From contig CANCJJ010000009.1 of assembly GCA_947378305.1 (NCBI GenBank), forward strand, positions 26,964-90,963: a stretch of 64,000 nucleotides of DNA, in the 5' to 3' direction. A program made the position numbers and the translations under genes. The notes beneath the pieces are model-generated. The model was not told where the DNA came from. It searched no databases and saw only the letters and a program-made list of their open reading frames with translations. Source of the stretch: Phenylobacterium aquaticum (GTDB lineage: Bacteria; Pseudomonadota; Alphaproteobacteria; Caulobacterales; Caulobacteraceae). Below, in pieces: positions 62,784 through 64,000 of the stretch. Position 1 is the stretch's first letter. Each line of letters starts with the position of its first letter.

Positions 62784-63734
62784 TCAGGGAATCCGCACCT
62801 CAAAACCTCGCTCCATTACCACGGCGCTGTCCCGAACCAGCCGGTAGTGGGCGTGATATATCCCCCCGGGCCATCCCCCTGCCGGGGTCTTTCGCCCCGC
62901 ATAGACCAGATATTGCGCCTGATTGCGCGCCTGGGGCGCAGGCCGGGCCTCTGCCAGAACCTTCCCGTCGGGACCCGTCACCACCAGGCTTTGCTGATCC
63001 CCCACCCTTAAATTGATCGCCCGCACATAGGCCAGCAGGGCTGGGGCCGTCTTCCCCGCAGGCACAGGTCCCGGATCATCCACCCCGTCCAGGGTCAGGG
63101 TCTGGCCACTGAACCCGACATTGAGCATCGCCGCGGGCTTATAGCTCATCATGACCGCTGCCCGCGCTGTCCAGAGTGATCCGGTTCCTGGTCCGCCCAC
63201 GGCCTCACAGCCCCCGCCATCCGGGCGAAAGGGATCCACCACCCTGCCCAAATGCCGGATCGTCAAATGCAGGTGCGGATATTCCGTATTTCCCGACAGA
63301 CCAACCCGCGCAATCGGCTGGCCCGCACGCACGGTCTCGCCAATCCGCACCTTCACACTGCCCTGGGCCAGATGGCAGGCCTGGCTCTCCCAGCCCTCGC
63401 CATGGTCTATGACAATCCCGTTGCCACATTCCTGTCCGGCCACCGCAGCCTGTCCCCGAACCCGGACCGAAACATCGGCCACGCCGTCGCGCACACGGCT
63501 CACCCGCCCCGCCGCCGGGGCCAGAACATCCACCCCCCGCCGCTGCGCCGCCATGTCGGCAAGGCGAATATCCACACCATTGTGCGCCTCATAGGTCTCC
63601 GACCCACAGCGATAGTCACCAACCCCCGGCCCCTCGATCCGGTCCACATAGTTCTGGACCTCACAGGTCTTGCCAATCTCGCAGGCCAGGGGAAAGCCCA
63701 GGGCCGGGGCCAGAACCAAACCGATCAGGCTCAT
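62784..63734 (-). CDS. M23-family metallopeptidase (peptidoglycan endopeptidase-like)
   Basis: The 316-residue protein has an N-terminal hydrophobic signal (about residues 1-17). The peptidase domain has the zinc motif H-N-G-V-D-I-R, the central Y-P-H-L-H-L-T segment, and G-V-D-V-L-A-P-A-A-G-R-V. These match the LytM/M23 fold that cleaves peptidoglycan crosslinks. A C-terminal domain (about 200-316) of beta-rich character follows. The gene overlaps the partial sulfotransferase to its right by 4 bases, suggesting an operon. Its 3' end faces the RTX gene's terminator. Confidence 0.88.
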   Translation of the reverse strand: MSLIGLVLAPALGFPLACEIGKTCEVQNYVDRIEGPGVGDYRCGSETYEAHNGVDIRLADMAAQRRGVDVLAPAAGRVSRVRDGVADVSVRVRGQAAVAGQECGNGIVIDHGEGWESQACHLAQGSVKVRIGETVRAGQPIARVGLSGNTEYPHLHLTIRHLGRVVDPFRPDGGGCEAVGGPGTGSLWTARAAVMMSYKPAAMLNVGFSGQTLTLDGVDDPGPVPAGKTAPALLAYVRAINLRVGDQQSLVVTGPDGKVLAEARPAPQARNQAQYLVYAGRKTPAGGWPGGIYHAHYRLVRDSAVVMERGFEVRIP

Positions 63735-64000
63735 GGCAAGGGGGTCTCCGCATAGTCAAACCCGATCAGGGCCTTCAACCGTGCCTGATCGGCCTGATAG
63801 ACCGCCCTTAGCCAGGCCACGTCTGCGGCCTCCAGCCCCTCCATCTCCTGGCCCACATGCACCTTGCGCGCGACAACCGGCGGCGGCGGGCCAGCCCCCA
63901 GAAACCCATTCAACAATCCCAGCACCGCGCCGGGATCGGCCAGCAGGTCCTCGGCCTTCAGCACCCGCACCTGGTCCCGGGGAAACAGGGCAAACACCCG
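63731..64000 (-). CDS. Sulfotransferase-family protein, 3' part only (runs off right edge)
   Basis: The frame is open from the stop at 63731 to the window edge (about 89 codons). The sequence has F-P-R-D-Q-V-R-V-L-K-A-E-D-L-L-A-D-P-G-A-V-L, the conserved C-terminal part of sulfotransferases (R-V-L-x-x-E-D-L-x-x-D-P). It ends D-V-A-W-L-R-A-V-Y-Q-A-D-Q-A-R-L-K-A-L-I-G, which fits the family's end. The catalytic and PAPS-binding parts lie beyond the window. It is the second sulfotransferase of the region and is coupled to the M23 gene. Confidence 0.78.
   Translation of the reverse strand, partial: RVFALFPRDQVRVLKAEDLLADPGAVLGLLNGFLGAGPPPPVVARKVHVGQEMEGLEAADVAWLRAVYQADQARLKALIGFDYAETPLP

Overview
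The window is high-GC and densely coded on both strands. No gap between genes exceeds 300 bases. I see no tRNA, rRNA, CRISPR array, insertion sequence or prophage. Gene content and order indicate an alphaproteobacterium, most likely Caulobacterales (Caulobacter/Phenylobacterium-like). The evidence is the split pntAA/pntAB/pntB set beside an aa3-oxidase subunit IV gene, the yebC-ruvCAB-ybgC-tolQRAB-pal-ybgF-tilS run, the rpsU/COQ9 divergent pair, and a type I secretion pair next to an RTX, S-layer-like protein and a surface polysaccharide locus. The genus assignment is inference; no 16S gene is present.

Layout. Positions 1-6.3 kb hold a truncated amidohydrolase lipoprotein, a hotdog thioesterase, two alpha/beta hydrolases, an oxidase subunit and the proton-translocating transhydrogenase. 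Positions 6.3-18 kb form a long minus-strand block: yebC, an M50 protease, a CoaA-like kinase, an RNase H-like protein, ruvCAB, ybgC, the complete Tol-Pal system and tilS. Positions 18-36.5 kb are metabolic and housekeeping: SDR and quinone reductases, an aminotransferase, an acyl-CoA ligase, a DUF2177/FAD-oxidoreductase/DUF1365 group, serC-serA with a structured leader, thiD, folP, ftsH, rpsU (apparent CTG start), COQ9, and an M20 peptidase.

Positions 37.7-56.5 kb are a surface polysaccharide locus. It holds several glycosyltransferases, a Wzm/Wzt-type ABC exporter, a split transketolase pair, an epimerase fused to a GtrB-like glycosyltransferase, GtrA, a methyltransferase, a sulfotransferase and a DUF6270 protein. 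Three proteins here share a ~37-residue repeat, and one of them consists of little else. Positions 56.6-62.7 kb encode a type I secretion ABC transporter, its adaptor and an 891-residue RTX protein that ends at a clear intrinsic terminator. The right edge has an M23 endopeptidase and the tail of a second sulfotransferase.

A plausible reading, by analogy with Caulobacter RsaA and its O-polysaccharide, is that the 37-63 kb half builds a cell surface: a polymer is assembled, modified and exported, and a secreted calcium-binding RTX protein may coat it. The best candidates for undescribed biology are the repeat-only protein, the epimerase-GtrB fusion with its partners, and the serC leader and CTG-start signals.
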